Shown here: in pieces, positions 6,175 to 6,776 of the stretch
How the letters are laid out: every line of letters starts with the position of its first letter
Numbering within the stretch: the first letter of the stretch is position 1
Origin: JASEGV01 sp947085285
GTDB lineage: Bacteria; Bacteroidota; Ignavibacteria; UBA10030; BY39
Length of the DNA: 6,776 bases
Direction of reading: 5' to 3'
Assembly: GCA_947085285.1 (NCBI GenBank)
Contig: CAMTVZ010000013.1
Coordinates: forward strand, 1 to 6,776
Notes under the pieces: model-generated
What the model saw: the letters and a program-made list of their open reading frames with translations, nothing else
Told to the model about the DNA's origin: nothing
The model's database searches: none
Translations under genes and position numbers: made by a program

Positions 6175-6235
6175 TTTTTCGCATATTCTATTGTTTTTAC
6201 TTATATTTATTCAGCTTTAACATCTTATTGTAAAT

Positions 6236-6776
6236 TTGTATCTAAAATCTATACATAATAGTCTTGAGCCTTTATCAATCGTTGACCTGAAACGCAGATA
6301 TTCAGAGTTGAAATCAAAAATTCAACAGCGTTTGGATGATTTTCTGAAAATAAAACAATCGGATTACTTCTACGAACTGGTTTATTGTTTACTCACACCC
6401 CAATCGAGTGCACGGAATGCTGATAAAGCTGTAAAACTTTTACGCTCAAAAAAATTTCATACACAAGAAATCGATCCGCAACCAATTTTATCTCGCAGGG
6501 AATCTTACATCCGCTTTCATAATAATAAATCGAAATACTTAATCGAATTTAAAAAGCAATATTTTTCAATCGAACTTCAATTACGGAACGGGAATTCTTC
6601 AATCGAACTTCGTGAATGGCTTGTTAAGAATGTGAAAGGACTTGGTTACAAAGAGGCGTCTCACTTTTTACGTAATATCGGACATCGGAATCTTGCAATA
6701 CTCGACCGTCATATCTTAAAAAATTTGGTCAGGATTGGAGTTCTTAATGAATTACCAAAAACGTTAACAAAAAAAA
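6236..6776 (+). CDS. ogg: Ogg2-type 8-oxoguanine DNA glycosylase/lyase, 3' cut by window
   Basis: First 180 codons of an archaeal-type (Ogg2) N-glycosylase/DNA lyase, which excises 8-oxoguanine and nicks the abasic site. The open frame begins after the in-frame stop at 6218-6220 and runs off the right edge; usual length is ~205-215, so about 30 residues are missing. Numbered from TTG 6236: basic helix LKRRYSELKSKIQQRLDDF (18-36), LLTPQSSARNADKAV (52-66), SYIRFHNNKSKYL (90-102), LREWLVKNVKGLGYKEASHF (125-144) with the helix-hairpin-helix and catalytic Lys139, then RNIG and AILDRHIL (154-161) with catalytic Asp157. The 18-residue Lys-Asp spacing equals that of the Methanocaldococcus enzyme (K129/D147). 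The fragment has no methionine codon. TTG 6236 is the only standard start before the conserved helix and lacks a visible ribosome site. Confidence 0.85.
   Translation, partial: MYLKSIHNSLEPLSIVDLKRRYSELKSKIQQRLDDFLKIKQSDYFYELVYCLLTPQSSARNADKAVKLLRSKKFHTQEIDPQPILSRRESYIRFHNNKSKYLIEFKKQYFSIELQLRNGNSSIELREWLVKNVKGLGYKEASHFLRNIGHRNLAILDRHILKNLVRIGVLNELPKTLTKK
6565..6611 (+). repeat. 14-base direct repeat inside the ogg gene
   Basis: TTCAATCGAACTTC occurs at 6565-6578 and again at 6598-6611. The offset is 33 bases, so the frame is kept and the repeat encodes SIEL in both copies. It falls in the variable linker just before the conserved LREWL helix, where a small in-frame duplication would be tolerated. 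Confidence 0.6.

Noticed and set aside
6175..6235. Terminator after the membrane protein gene
   Set aside because: T-rich runs are present but no stable stem precedes them.

Overview
This AT-rich window (roughly one third G+C by eye) carries seven genes, all on the + strand, packed with short gaps. Weak or absent Shine-Dalgarno sequences before several genes, an archaeal-type 8-oxoguanine glycosylase (Ogg2) and a leftmost non-coding stretch with a TATCGGGA-type palindrome together suggest the Bacteroidota/Ignavibacteria/Chlorobi side of the bacteria. That placement is an inference; no marker gene fixes it.

Layout. 1-227 is non-coding and holds two small palindromes and a 10-bp direct repeat, which look like remains of a dispersed repeat. 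228-2605 is a probable operon: a TSUP (TauE/SafE) membrane transporter, a class I glutamine amidotransferase of the TrpG/PabA family, a monofunctional AroQ chorismate mutase, and a short prephenate/arogenate dehydrogenase (TyrA) whose ATG overlaps the aroQ stop. The last three act at the chorismate branch point. AroQ and TyrA together do what the fused enterobacterial T-protein does (chorismate to prephenate to the tyrosine precursor). The amidotransferase supplies ammonia for anthranilate or 4-amino-4-deoxychorismate; its partner subunit (TrpE/PabB) is not in the window.

2606-6174 looks like a second transcription unit, behind a 66-78 base AT-rich gap with a possible promoter. It holds two genes 5 bases apart. 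The first is an AmmeMemoRadiSam-type radical SAM enzyme with an N-terminal twin-arginine signal/anchor. The second is a ~773-residue protein in which a spermidine-synthase-like domain sits between two multi-spanning membrane halves. That domain keeps its nucleoside-binding acidic residues but has lost the acidic residues that bind and activate the polyamine. This pair is the most unusual part of the window: a possibly exported radical SAM enzyme beside a membrane protein carrying a probably repurposed SAM-type nucleotide-binding fold. The usual AMMECR1 and Memo partners are not present here.

6236 to the right edge is the first 180 codons of an Ogg2-type N-glycosylase/DNA lyase. It is cut by the window and has no ATG, so it probably starts at TTG. 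No tRNA, rRNA, CRISPR array, insertion sequence or convincing terminator was seen.
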